Positions 1 through 4,765 are shown, counted from the stretch's first letter. The stretch is DNA of 5,140 nucleotides from Solirubrobacterales bacterium (GCA_015655225.1 JAATFK010000372.1:1-5140), one strand, 5' to 3'. Translations and numbers: made by a program. The notes: generated from the sequence alone by a model not told the origin.

Positions 1-168
1 GTCGAGGTCGTCGAGGTCGCCGCGGCGGACCTCTGCGCCGAGGGCGGCGACGGCCTCAGCGGAAGCGTCGGAGCGGGCGAGGCCGACGACCGTGTGGCCG
101 TTGGAGAGCAGTTCGGGGATGACGGCGGAGGCGATGTGACCCGAGGCGCCGGTGACGAAAACGCGCAT
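1..168 (-). CDS. SDR/NAD-dependent epimerase-like oxidoreductase, N-terminal part (runs off window)
   Basis: The minus strand from 168 to 1 is open for exactly 56 codons. It begins MRVFVTGASGHIASAVIPEL, which has the first beta strand and the glycine-rich TGxxGxI turn (residues 6-12) of an extended short-chain dehydrogenase Rossmann fold that binds NAD(P). The stretch around residues 29-36 (VVGLARSD) carries an arginine after the second beta strand, as is common in NADP-preferring members. The start is supported by AGGAG at 176-180, seven bases ahead of the ATG. Only the cofactor-binding N-terminus is visible, so the catalytic YxxxK motif and the substrate cannot be judged. The gene diverges from the tetR gene at 259, and the shared intergenic palindromes suggest that TetR represses it. 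NmrA-like or epimerase subfamilies are both possible. Confidence 0.88.
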   Translation of the reverse strand, partial: MRVFVTGASGHIASAVIPELLSNGHTVVGLARSDASAEAVAALGAEVRRGDLDDLD

Positions 169-175
169 GTGAAGA

Positions 176-180
176 CTCCT
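176..180 (-). promoter_or_regulatory. Shine-Dalgarno site of the SDR gene
   Basis: On the minus strand AGGAG lies seven bases upstream of the ATG at 168, a near-ideal spacing. It fixes the SDR start. It also contrasts with the genes at 259, 867 and 4751, which have no such site. Confidence 0.75.
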
Positions 181-191
181 GTCGAGATGGC

Positions 192-208
192 ATGTCACTT
201 GGTGTCAT
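192..208. promoter_or_regulatory. Operator-like palindrome, copy 1 (ATGTCAC-TTG-GTGTCAT)
   Basis: This is a 17-bp imperfect inverted repeat of the form ATGnCAC, three bases, GTGnCAT. Its outer flanking bases (C191/G209) also pair. It recurs at 225-241 with only two central bases changed, 33 bp away or about three helical turns. It lies in the gap between the divergent SDR and tetR genes, where a TetR-family repressor normally binds. The binding protein is inferred to be the adjacent TetR. Confidence 0.7.
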
Positions 209-209
209 G

Positions 210-215
210 ACCATA
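210..215 (-). promoter_or_regulatory. Possible -10 element for the SDR gene
   Basis: The minus strand reads TATGGT here, between the two palindromes. Transcription would start near 203 inside the left palindrome and give a leader of about 35 bases containing the Shine-Dalgarno site. No good -35 is visible at the normal spacing; the nearest TGACA-like hexamer, within the right palindrome, is 19-20 bases away. This is a tentative call. Confidence 0.3.
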
Positions 216-224
216 GCAGCGCCC

Positions 225-241
225 ATGTCACGCGGTGTCAT
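225..241. promoter_or_regulatory. Operator-like palindrome, copy 2 (ATGTCAC-GCG-GTGTCAT)
   Basis: This is the second copy of the 17-bp palindrome. It covers the expected -35 region of the tetR promoter, whose -10 is TACACT at 246-251, so a bound repressor would block tetR transcription. It would also lie just upstream of the possible SDR -10 on the other strand. This supports autoregulation plus control of the divergent gene. Confidence 0.7.
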
Positions 242-245
242 CGCC

Positions 246-251
246 TACACT
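246..251 (+). promoter_or_regulatory. -10 element (TACACT) of a leaderless tetR promoter
   Basis: TACACT fits the actinobacterial TAnnnT -10 pattern. It ends seven bases before the ATG at 259, so the transcript would start at or next to the start codon. There is no Shine-Dalgarno sequence before that ATG. The -35 region is occupied by the palindrome at 225-241. Confidence 0.5.
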
Positions 252-258
252 CGATTTC

Positions 259-822
259 ATGTCACGCTGGCAACCAGACGCTGCGGGCCGCCTGATGAAG
301 GCGGCGATCACCCTGTTCGAGGAGCAGGGCTACGAGCAGACGACCGTCGCCGAGATCGCCGAGCGCGCGGGACTGACGAAGCGGACGTTCTTCCGCTACT
401 TCTCCGACAAGCGCGAGGTGCTGTTCCGCGGCTCCGAAGAGCTGGAGAGCGTCTGGCTGGAGGGGATGGCCGGCGCGCCGCCCGAGGCGTCCCCGCTCGC
501 GGTGGTCGCGGCCGGGCTCGATCCGGTCGCGGAGCTGTTCGCCGAGCGCCTGTCCTTCGCCCGCATCCGCGCCGCGATCATCGCCGGGAACCCGGAGCTG
601 AAGGAGCGCGAGCTGATCAAGCTGCAGACGCTCGCGGGCGCGATCGAAGCCGCCCTGGTCGCGCGAGGCGCGCCGGCAAACGCCGCGACGCTCGCCGCCC
701 AGGCGGGCGTGACCGTCTTCCACGTCACGTTCGGCCGCTGGGTGCAGCAGGACGACCCCGGTGCCTTCAGAGCGCTGGTCGACGAGTCGCTGGAGGAGCT
801 GCGGGCCGTCACGGCCGCGTGA
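259..822 (+). CDS. TetR-family transcriptional repressor
   Basis: The 187-residue protein is normal TetR length. The N-terminus (about residues 8-55) is a TetR DNA-binding domain: helix 1 around RLMKAAITLFEEQGYEQTTV, then the helix-turn-helix VAEIAERAGLTKRTFFRYF (30-48), followed by the usual SDKREVLF. The rest is a helical ligand-binding and dimerisation domain, too divergent to name a ligand. The ATG at 259 is preferred because a -10 box ends seven bases before it and the HTH then starts at a typical position. A GTG at 235 in the same frame would add eight residues but lies inside the palindrome. The protein probably represses itself and the divergent SDR gene through the repeats at 192-241. 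The amidohydrolase follows 44 bases downstream. Confidence 0.92.
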   Translation: MSRWQPDAAGRLMKAAITLFEEQGYEQTTVAEIAERAGLTKRTFFRYFSDKREVLFRGSEELESVWLEGMAGAPPEASPLAVVAAGLDPVAELFAERLSFARIRAAIIAGNPELKERELIKLQTLAGAIEAALVARGAPANAATLAAQAGVTVFHVTFGRWVQQDDPGAFRALVDESLEELRAVTAA

Positions 823-852
823 GCCGCCCGCGGGACCGGCCCGCCGCGGCCG

Positions 853-858
853 TATCCT
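853..858 (+). promoter_or_regulatory. -10 element (TATCCT) of a leaderless amidohydrolase promoter
   Basis: TATCCT lies eight bases before the ATG at 867, and no purine-rich ribosome-binding site is visible in the 44-base gap after tetR. This fits a leaderless transcript that is independent of, or additional to, read-through from tetR. A clear -35 is not visible; GGGACC at 832-837 is weak and closer than usual. Confidence 0.4.
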
Positions 859-866
859 CGCCCCTC

Positions 867-2204
867 ATGCAAGCGCCAACCCCGCCGCTCCCCAGCCCCG
901 TGCCGCTCGGCGCCCGGCCGTGGCCGCATGCCGACCTCGCGCTGCGCGGCGTGCGCGTGCTCGACGCCGGCGGCGGCTTCACCGAGCCGCTCGACGTGAC
1001 CGTCGCGGGGGCGCGGATCGCCGCGGTCGCCCGCAACGCGCCCGCTCCCGAGGGCGCACTGGAGGTCGACGCCGCGGGCCTCTGGTTGATGCCGGGCATC
1101 GTCGACTGCCACACGCACACCGGGATGTCCTCGACCGACACGCTCGCGAACCTGCGGACCCCGCTCTCCCTGCGGACGCTGCAGACCGCGCGCAACCTCC
1201 ACGCGACGCTCGCCAGCGGCGTCACCACGACGCGGGACGCCGGCGGCGTCGACGCCGGCGTGCGCGAGGCGATCGAGCGCAGCGTGATCGCCGGGCCGCG
1301 GCTGCAGGTCTCGATCGTGCTGCTGAGCCAGACCGGCGGGCACAGCGACGGCTTCCTCCCCGGACCGGGCCTCGAGCGCTCCGTCGAGGAGTTCGTCCCC
1401 GACAGCCCGGGCCGTCCGCCCTACCTCGTCGACGGCCCCGAGGAGATGCGCAGAGCCGTGCGCCAGCTGCTGCGCCCCGGCCCCGACTGGATCAAGGTCT
1501 GCACGAGCGGCGGCGTCTTCGGCGGGCTCGAGGCGGCGAACCGTCCCGAGCTGTCGATCGAGGAGGTCGCGGTCGCCGTCACGGAGGCCGGTCGCGCCGG
1601 CAGAGGCGTGATGGCCCACGCGGTCGGCAGCGGCGGGATCGAGATCGCGCTCGCGGCCGGCGTGCGCTCGATCGAGCACGGCATCCACCTCGACGAGGAG
1701 CAGGCGAGACGGATGGCGAGCGCCGGCACGACGCTCGTCCCGACGCTTGCGATCTACGAGGACGTCGCCCGTGCGGTCGCCGCGAACCCGGCGGCCTTCC
1801 CGCCGGTCGTCGCGGAGGCGGCCGAGGACCTGCGCGGCCGGCTGGGCGGCGCGGTGCGCCTGGCGCGCGACCTCGGCGTCCCGATCGCGCTCGGCACCGA
1901 CTTCGCCACCGCCGCCGACCAGGGACGCGCCGGAGAGGAGCTGGCGGCGCTGCGCCGCGCGGGGCTCCCGCCGGAGCAGGCGCTGCTCGCGGCGACCGTC
2001 AACGGGGCCCGGCTGCTCGGCGTCGCGGACCGCGTCGGACGGATCGCACCCGGCCTCGCGTTCGACGCGCTGCTGCTCGACGGGGACCCGGGCGACCTCG
2101 CCGGGTTCGCCGAGGGCACGGCGATCACCGGCGTCTTCCACGACGGCGCGGCGGTCGTCGAGCACCCGCGCATCGCCGCCACCGCACGGCGCATCACGGC
2201 CTGA
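867..2204 (+). CDS. Metal-dependent amidohydrolase (imidazolonepropionase/prolidase-like)
   Basis: The 445-residue protein is a complete member of the amidohydrolase superfamily, with a TIM-barrel metallohydrolase domain flanked by a small beta-sandwich built from both termini. Visible ligands in order: H82 and H84 (VDCHTHTG), K210 (DWIKVCTSGGV, the likely carboxylated bridging lysine), H251 (VMAHAVG), H271 (IEHGIHL) and D345 (ALGTDF). This set predicts a binuclear metal site. The C-terminal NGARLLGVADRVGRIAPGLAFDALLLDGDP is the usual barrel end. The DxIKxxxSGGV lysine motif resembles the subgroup containing Xaa-Pro and Arg/Lys carboxypeptidases, so peptide or amide hydrolysis is likely but the substrate is unknown. 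There is no signal peptide, so it should be cytoplasmic. The reading frame stays open to 192, but upstream translation overlaps tetR in another frame and looks spurious; the -10 box supports 867. Confidence 0.93.
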   Translation: MQAPTPPLPSPVPLGARPWPHADLALRGVRVLDAGGGFTEPLDVTVAGARIAAVARNAPAPEGALEVDAAGLWLMPGIVDCHTHTGMSSTDTLANLRTPLSLRTLQTARNLHATLASGVTTTRDAGGVDAGVREAIERSVIAGPRLQVSIVLLSQTGGHSDGFLPGPGLERSVEEFVPDSPGRPPYLVDGPEEMRRAVRQLLRPGPDWIKVCTSGGVFGGLEAANRPELSIEEVAVAVTEAGRAGRGVMAHAVGSGGIEIALAAGVRSIEHGIHLDEEQARRMASAGTTLVPTLAIYEDVARAVAANPAAFPPVVAEAAEDLRGRLGGAVRLARDLGVPIALGTDFATAADQGRAGEELAALRRAGLPPEQALLAATVNGARLLGVADRVGRIAPGLAFDALLLDGDPGDLAGFAEGTAITGVFHDGAAVVEHPRIAATARRITA

Positions 2205-2212
2205 TCGGGGAC

Positions 2213-2229
2213 CGGGCGTCAGCCGCCCG
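2213..2229 (+). terminator. Terminator-like hairpin after the amidohydrolase gene
   Basis: CGGGCG, a five-base loop TCAGC and CGCCCG form a perfect six-pair GC stem starting nine bases after the stop codon. There is no T-run, as is common for high-GC actinobacterial terminators. The position directly after a stop and before a new promoter supports the call. Confidence 0.5.
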
Positions 2230-2235
2230 ACCCAT

Positions 2236-2256
2236 TCTCGACCAATCCGGTCGAGA
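2236..2256. promoter_or_regulatory. Perfect inverted repeat, probable operator
   Basis: TCTCGACC and GGTCGAGA are exact reverse complements separated by AATCC, giving a 21-bp palindromic site. It covers the -35 region (TCGACC at 2238-2243) of the promoter whose -10 is at 2262, which is a typical repressor position. It differs from the ATGTCAC palindromes near tetR, so a different regulator is implied. The small winged-helix protein encoded downstream is one candidate. A second terminator-like hairpin is the alternative. Confidence 0.5.
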
Positions 2257-2261
2257 TGGTT

Positions 2262-2267
2262 TACACT
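2262..2267 (+). promoter_or_regulatory. -10 element (TACACT) before the small ORF at 2275
   Basis: TACACTC here is identical to the box before tetR (246), and the distance to the ATG (seven bases) is the same. A TCGACC hexamer 18 bases upstream is an acceptable -35 and lies inside the inverted repeat. It would give a leaderless transcript that starts at 2275 or close to it. Confidence 0.5.
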
Positions 2268-2274
2268 CCTGCCG

Positions 2275-2493
2275 ATGGCAAAGGTAAGAAAGACGATCGG
2301 GGTTTGGACAAATCGTGGAGCCCGGCAGCGGCTGCCATGGAGCCATCCGATCCGCGGGGACGCGCGGGATCGTCGCTCACCCGCCATCTGGCGCGATGCA
2401 GCGCGCCGCGCGGTCGGACCTCGCCGCTCCTCTTCTCCGGCGGCGAGGTCCGGCGCGCCGCGCCCGTGCGCGGAGGAGCGGAGGAGCACATGA
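2275..2493 (+). CDS. Small hypothetical ORF or leader peptide (doubtful)
   Basis: This open frame of 72 codons begins MAKVRKTIGVWTNRGARQRL and is not a family I recognise. In its favour, a -10 box sits at leaderless distance from the ATG, and its TGA overlaps the next start as ATGA (2490-2493), the usual sign of translational coupling. Against it, about 28 percent of third codon positions are A or T, far more than in the neighbours; the C-terminal half is arginine/proline/serine-rich and looks like unselected GC-rich sequence; and a long hairpin occupies codons 43-63. It may be a regulatory leader whose translation affects the hairpin, or simply an untranslated leader. The first 60 bases are noticeably lower in GC than the rest of the window. 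Confidence 0.3.
   Translation: MAKVRKTIGVWTNRGARQRLPWSHPIRGDARDRRSPAIWRDAARRAVGPRRSSSPAARSGAPRPCAEERRST
2403..2463 (+). other. Long GC-rich hairpin in the mRNA leader of the winged-helix gene
   Basis: The core is a perfect 13-bp stem, 2415-2427 (CGGACCTCGCCGC) with 2440-2452 (GCGGCGAGGTCCG), closing a 12-base pyrimidine-rich loop at 2428-2439. Allowing one G-U pair, one bulge and one mismatch, the pairing continues outward through 2403-2413 with 2454-2463, giving about 23 pairs in all. No T-run follows, and the hairpin ends nine bases before a doubled Shine-Dalgarno sequence. A regulatory RNA structure is more likely than a terminator. The same bases would pair on either strand, so a DNA-level role cannot be excluded. 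Confidence 0.6.
2472..2486 (+). promoter_or_regulatory. Tandem Shine-Dalgarno sequence of the winged-helix gene
   Basis: GGAGGAG occurs twice, at 2472-2478 and 2480-2486. The second copy's GGAGG core ends five bases before the ATG at 2490, a good spacing, so this fixes the start of the next reading frame. Both copies contain GAGGAGC, the exact complement of GCTCCTC at the top of the hairpin just upstream (2426-2432). Confidence 0.6.
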
Positions 2494-2730
2494 CGCACGC
2501 GATGACCGCATCCCACCCCACCGACGCCGAAGCGCTGACCCCCCGCCCACCTCCGCGCCCTCGGCCTGCTCCAGGAGCGCGGCTCGATCACGACCGCCGA
2601 GCTGGCCGAGCACGACCATCGCTCGCGCGAGAGCGCGCGGCGGCTGCTGCACACGCTCGAGCAGCGGCGGCTCACCTCCGCGGAGCTGATCGGCGGCGGC
2701 TGCCTGCGCTACACCCTCGCCGACGTCTGA
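2490..2730 (+). pseudogene. Small winged-helix DNA-binding protein, frame broken at a six-C run
   Basis: From the ATG at 2490 the frame reads MTHAMTASHPTDAEALTP. It then changes to proline/arginine-rich text, while the frame one base further on becomes a clear winged-helix domain ending at TGA 2728-2730. Removing one C from the run at 2539-2544 joins them smoothly (EALTPAHLRALGLLQERG) into a 79-residue protein. The predicted fold has helix 1 (HLRALGLLQERG), helix 2 (TTAELAEH), a recognition helix (SRESARRLLHTLEQRRL) and a wing ending CLRYTLADV. Almost all third positions downstream are G or C, so that frame is or recently was coding. No start codon precedes the domain in its own frame after the stop at 2536. 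Possible causes are a sequencing error, real decay, phase variation or +1 recoding. It is probably a small stand-alone regulator, perhaps binding the palindrome at 2236-2256. An upstream ATG at 2256 in the initial frame is an alternative start. Confidence 0.65.
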
Positions 2731-2732
2731 CG

Positions 2733-2751
2733 CGAGGCGGGCGACGCCTCG
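2733..2751 (+). terminator. Terminator-like hairpin after the winged-helix gene
   Basis: CGAGGCG, a five-base loop GGCGA and CGCCTCG form a perfect seven-pair stem that begins two bases after the stop codon. There is no T-run. Its position between a stop codon and the next gene's leader makes it a reasonable terminator candidate for this GC content. Confidence 0.45.
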
Positions 2752-2826
2752 GACGACGAGCGGCCCGGCGCCCGTGCCGCCGCAGGCGGCCAGCCACCCG
2801 CTGCTACCGTTCCGCGCCCCTGACGT

Positions 2827-2832
2827 AGGAGG
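2827..2832 (+). promoter_or_regulatory. Shine-Dalgarno site of the luciferase-like monooxygenase gene
   Basis: AGGAGG, followed by more G, ends ten bases before the ATG at 2843. It decides the start against an in-frame GTG at 2774, which would add 23 unconserved residues and has no comparable site. A weak -10 candidate, TACCGT at 2805-2810, would give a leader of roughly 25 bases. Confidence 0.65.
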
Positions 2833-2842
2833 GGGAATCGGC

Positions 2843-3979
2843 ATGCGCTTTCAGGTCCTCGACATCCTCCCCTACGTGCCGAACCCCGTCACCGGACGGC
2901 ACGTGAGCCCGGCCGATCGCCTCGCTCAGTCGGTGCAGATGGCGCGGTTCGCCGAGCAGGTCGGCCTCGACTCCTACGCCTTCGGCGAGCGCCACGCCGG
3001 GCACATCCTCTCCCCCTCGTCCGGCGTCCTGCTCGGCGCGGCGGCCGCCACGACCAGCCGCATCCGGCTGCAGACCGGCGTCTGCGTGCTGCCGATCCTC
3101 GATCCCGTACGCGTGGCGGAGGACTTCGCGACCGTCGACCAGCTCTCGCGCGGGCGCCTGGAGCTGACGATCGGCAAGGGCAACGAGGCGCGGCAGTTCC
3201 CCCTGTTCGGGCTCGACCAGGACGACCGCGACGAGCTGCTGTCGGAGAAGTACGAGCTGCTGCGCCGCCTGTGGCGCGAGGAGGACGTGACGTGGTCGGG
3301 CAGATCTCGCCCTGCGCTGGAGCACGCGACCACGCTGCCGCGGCCCTTCGCCGGCGCGCCGCGCATCTGGCACGGCTCCGCGACGACGCTCAGCTCCGTG
3401 GCGCTGGCCGCCAGATGGGGCGACCCGCTGTTCAGCGCCAACGCGATCCAGCCCCGGGAGAACTACAAGCGGCTGATCGACGCCTACCGCGAGCAGTACG
3501 CGGCACACGGCCACGACCCGCGCTACGCCTACGTCGGCGCCGGCTCGAGCTTCCTCTTCATCGCCGACACGACCCAGCAGGCGAAGGAGCAGTTCGGACC
3601 GGTCTACGAGGAGATCGTCCGCGTCTTCGCCAGCCGGCCCGGGAACGCCACGCCCTATCGCGACATCGACCACGCGATCGCCGAGGGCCCGGTGCTCGTC
3701 GGCAGTCCGCAGCAGGTGGTCGAGAAGATCCTCTACTTCCACGAGGCGTTCGATCACGACCTGCAGTCCTTCAGCCTGCCGACGATGCTCCCCTACGAGC
3801 AGCAGATGGACATGCTGGAGCGGCTCTCCAGCGAGGTCATGCCGGTCGTCCGCGCGCACGCGCCGACGACGTTGTGGACCGACGAGGACCCGTACGGCGG
3901 ACGCCCCGCCTACCGCGGCCGCACGGTCGCCGACGCCGCCTCGGAGATCGAGGCGCGGACGCGGCTCGCTACAGGTTGA
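2843..3979 (+). CDS. LLM-class flavin-dependent monooxygenase (bacterial luciferase-like)
   Basis: The 378-residue protein has the length and landmarks of a luciferase-like monooxygenase TIM barrel. These are an N-terminal strand MRFQVLDILPY; GLDSYAFGERHAGH (41-54), matching the family's G(F/L)DS...EHH segment; TGVCVLPILDPVRVAEDFATVDQLSRGRLELTIGKGN (78-114), with the typical DP-RVAE-ATvDqLS-GR run and G-G flavin phosphate-binding turn; and GSPQQVVEKI (287-296) near the C-terminus. Such enzymes oxidise organic substrates with reduced FMN or with F420. The cofactor and substrate cannot be read from the sequence, and a luminescence role is not implied. No signal or membrane segment is seen, so the protein is cytoplasmic. 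Its last 11 bases overlap the 3' end of the convergent secreted-protein gene. The tail after about residue 340 (DEDPYGGRPAYRGR) is probably an accessory extension. Confidence 0.93.
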   Translation: MRFQVLDILPYVPNPVTGRHVSPADRLAQSVQMARFAEQVGLDSYAFGERHAGHILSPSSGVLLGAAAATTSRIRLQTGVCVLPILDPVRVAEDFATVDQLSRGRLELTIGKGNEARQFPLFGLDQDDRDELLSEKYELLRRLWREEDVTWSGRSRPALEHATTLPRPFAGAPRIWHGSATTLSSVALAARWGDPLFSANAIQPRENYKRLIDAYREQYAAHGHDPRYAYVGAGSSFLFIADTTQQAKEQFGPVYEEIVRVFASRPGNATPYRDIDHAIAEGPVLVGSPQQVVEKILYFHEAFDHDLQSFSLPTMLPYEQQMDMLERLSSEVMPVVRAHAPTTLWTDEDPYGGRPAYRGRTVADAASEIEARTRLATG

Positions 3980-4751
3980 AGCTCCAGGGGTACGCGGCAG
4001 CCGTTCGCGCCGAGTAGCGCTTGCTCGCGTCGAACTGGATCGTGTAGGCGCCGAGGTCCTTCTGCGGCGGCTTGAACGGGAAGATGTGGGCGCGACGGCT
4101 CAGCGAGCCGCACGGCCCCGACGCCTTCCCGAGCGTCGTCGTCGTGATCAGCCTGGCCTTGGTGCCCTGGCCGTAGCCCCTGAACAGGTAGTGCGCGTAG
4201 ATCGGCTTGCCCGGGGTAAACCCGGACGGATCGAACGTGACCGAGTCGTTCCACTCGAAGTCCGAGTTCTGGCCGTAGGCGGTCTGCGGTCCCTCCCAGA
4301 CGGTGACGCTCCGGTCGGTGAACGCGACGTTCGCGGACTGGGCGGTCGCGCCGCCCGGATCGCTTCCGTCCCCGGTGCCACGGTCCGTCGCGGTGACCGG
4401 GGCCGACTGCCAGGTGGGACCGCTCGCCTTCGAGATCGGCGGGTCAGGGACTCTCAGCTTGTCGGCGAACGTGCCGTCGGCGCCGACCCGCTCCTCGGCG
4501 ATCGCGACCTGGAATCCGAGGCCCAGCTCGACGTCGGCGCCCGGCGTCCAGCCAGCGCCCTTGACCGCGACGCTCGCGTAGTGCTCGGTGTAGTTGCCGG
4601 ACGCGGCCGAGTAGCTGTACGTGTTGACGTAGCAGCGGGTGGGGTTGGTGACCGCGAGCGTCGGGGCCGCCGCGGCCGGCGCGGAGCTGACCGCGACCGC
4701 CGCGACCGCGACCGCGCCGGCGATCGATCTCGGAAGCGCTCTCCTGACCAT
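3969..4751 (-). CDS. Exported protein of unknown function with two GxTPG beta-domain motifs
   Basis: The 260-residue product starts MVRRALPRSIAGAVAVAAVA, a classic Sec signal peptide. Cleavage is likely within the alanine stretch at residues 24-29, and there is no lipobox cysteine or C-terminal anchor. The mature part has two similar regions. The first has KGAGWTPGADVELGL (64-78) followed by ADGTFADKLRVP. The second has DPSGFTPGKPIYAHYLFRG (174-192) followed by PPQKDLGAYTIQFD. This GxTPG, strand, (D)G-F/Y pattern is typical of secreted Ig-like beta-sandwich domains in actinobacteria. Only two cysteines remain in the mature protein, C40 and C214, so a disulfide tying the two regions is possible. 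A glycine/serine-rich link lies near 125-140. No catalytic motif is recognised. The start at 4751 is preferred over an in-frame one at 4823 because it gives a clean signal peptide and a leaderless -10 box. Confidence 0.85.
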   Translation of the reverse strand: MVRRALPRSIAGAVAVAAVAVSSAPAAAAPTLAVTNPTRCYVNTYSYSAASGNYTEHYASVAVKGAGWTPGADVELGLGFQVAIAEERVGADGTFADKLRVPDPPISKASGPTWQSAPVTATDRGTGDGSDPGGATAQSANVAFTDRSVTVWEGPQTAYGQNSDFEWNDSVTFDPSGFTPGKPIYAHYLFRGYGQGTKARLITTTTLGKASGPCGSLSRRAHIFPFKPPQKDLGAYTIQFDASKRYSARTAAAYPWSFNL

Positions 4752-4759
4752 CGCCGCCG

Positions 4760-4765
4760 ACGATA
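4760..4765 (-). promoter_or_regulatory. -10 element (TATCGT) of a leaderless promoter for the exported protein
   Basis: On the minus strand TATCGT ends eight bases before the ATG at 4751, the same distance as the TATCCT box of the amidohydrolase gene, and no Shine-Dalgarno sequence intervenes. GAGACG at 4783-4788, 17 bases upstream, keeps the central GAC of a -35. This promoter would separate the gene from the TetR gene upstream. Confidence 0.45.

Noticed and set aside
1..18. Tandem repeat GTCGAGGTC twice at the left edge
   Set aside because: It simply encodes the repeated Asp-Leu-Asp residues of the SDR N-terminus and is too short to mean more.
181..190. Ten-base match GTCGAGATGG shared with 2250-2259
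   Set aside because: Ten-base repeats are expected by chance several times in 5 kb of GC-rich sequence, and the second copy is explained by the palindrome at 2236-2256.
192..866. In-frame upstream extension of the amidohydrolase frame to an ATG at 192
   Set aside because: The translation is arginine/glycine-rich and overlaps the well-supported tetR gene in another frame. The metallohydrolase fold and a -10 box both support the start at 867.
2316..2344. Direct repeat TGGAGCC flanking a small GGCAG/CTGCC hairpin, considered as part of a riboswitch
   Set aside because: The stem is short and I could not match the surrounding bases to c-di-GMP, c-di-AMP, cobalamin or other riboswitch consensus features I know.
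396..2675. Very long minus-strand open frame spanning tetR, the amidohydrolase and the winged-helix region
   Set aside because: It is low-complexity Arg/Gly/Ala text with no domain. It is the expected antisense shadow of high-GC3 genes, which rarely produce stops on the opposite strand.
2804..3859. Minus-strand open frame opposite the luciferase-like monooxygenase
   Set aside because: It has no recognisable domain and composition typical of an antisense shadow. The plus-strand frame has clear family motifs.
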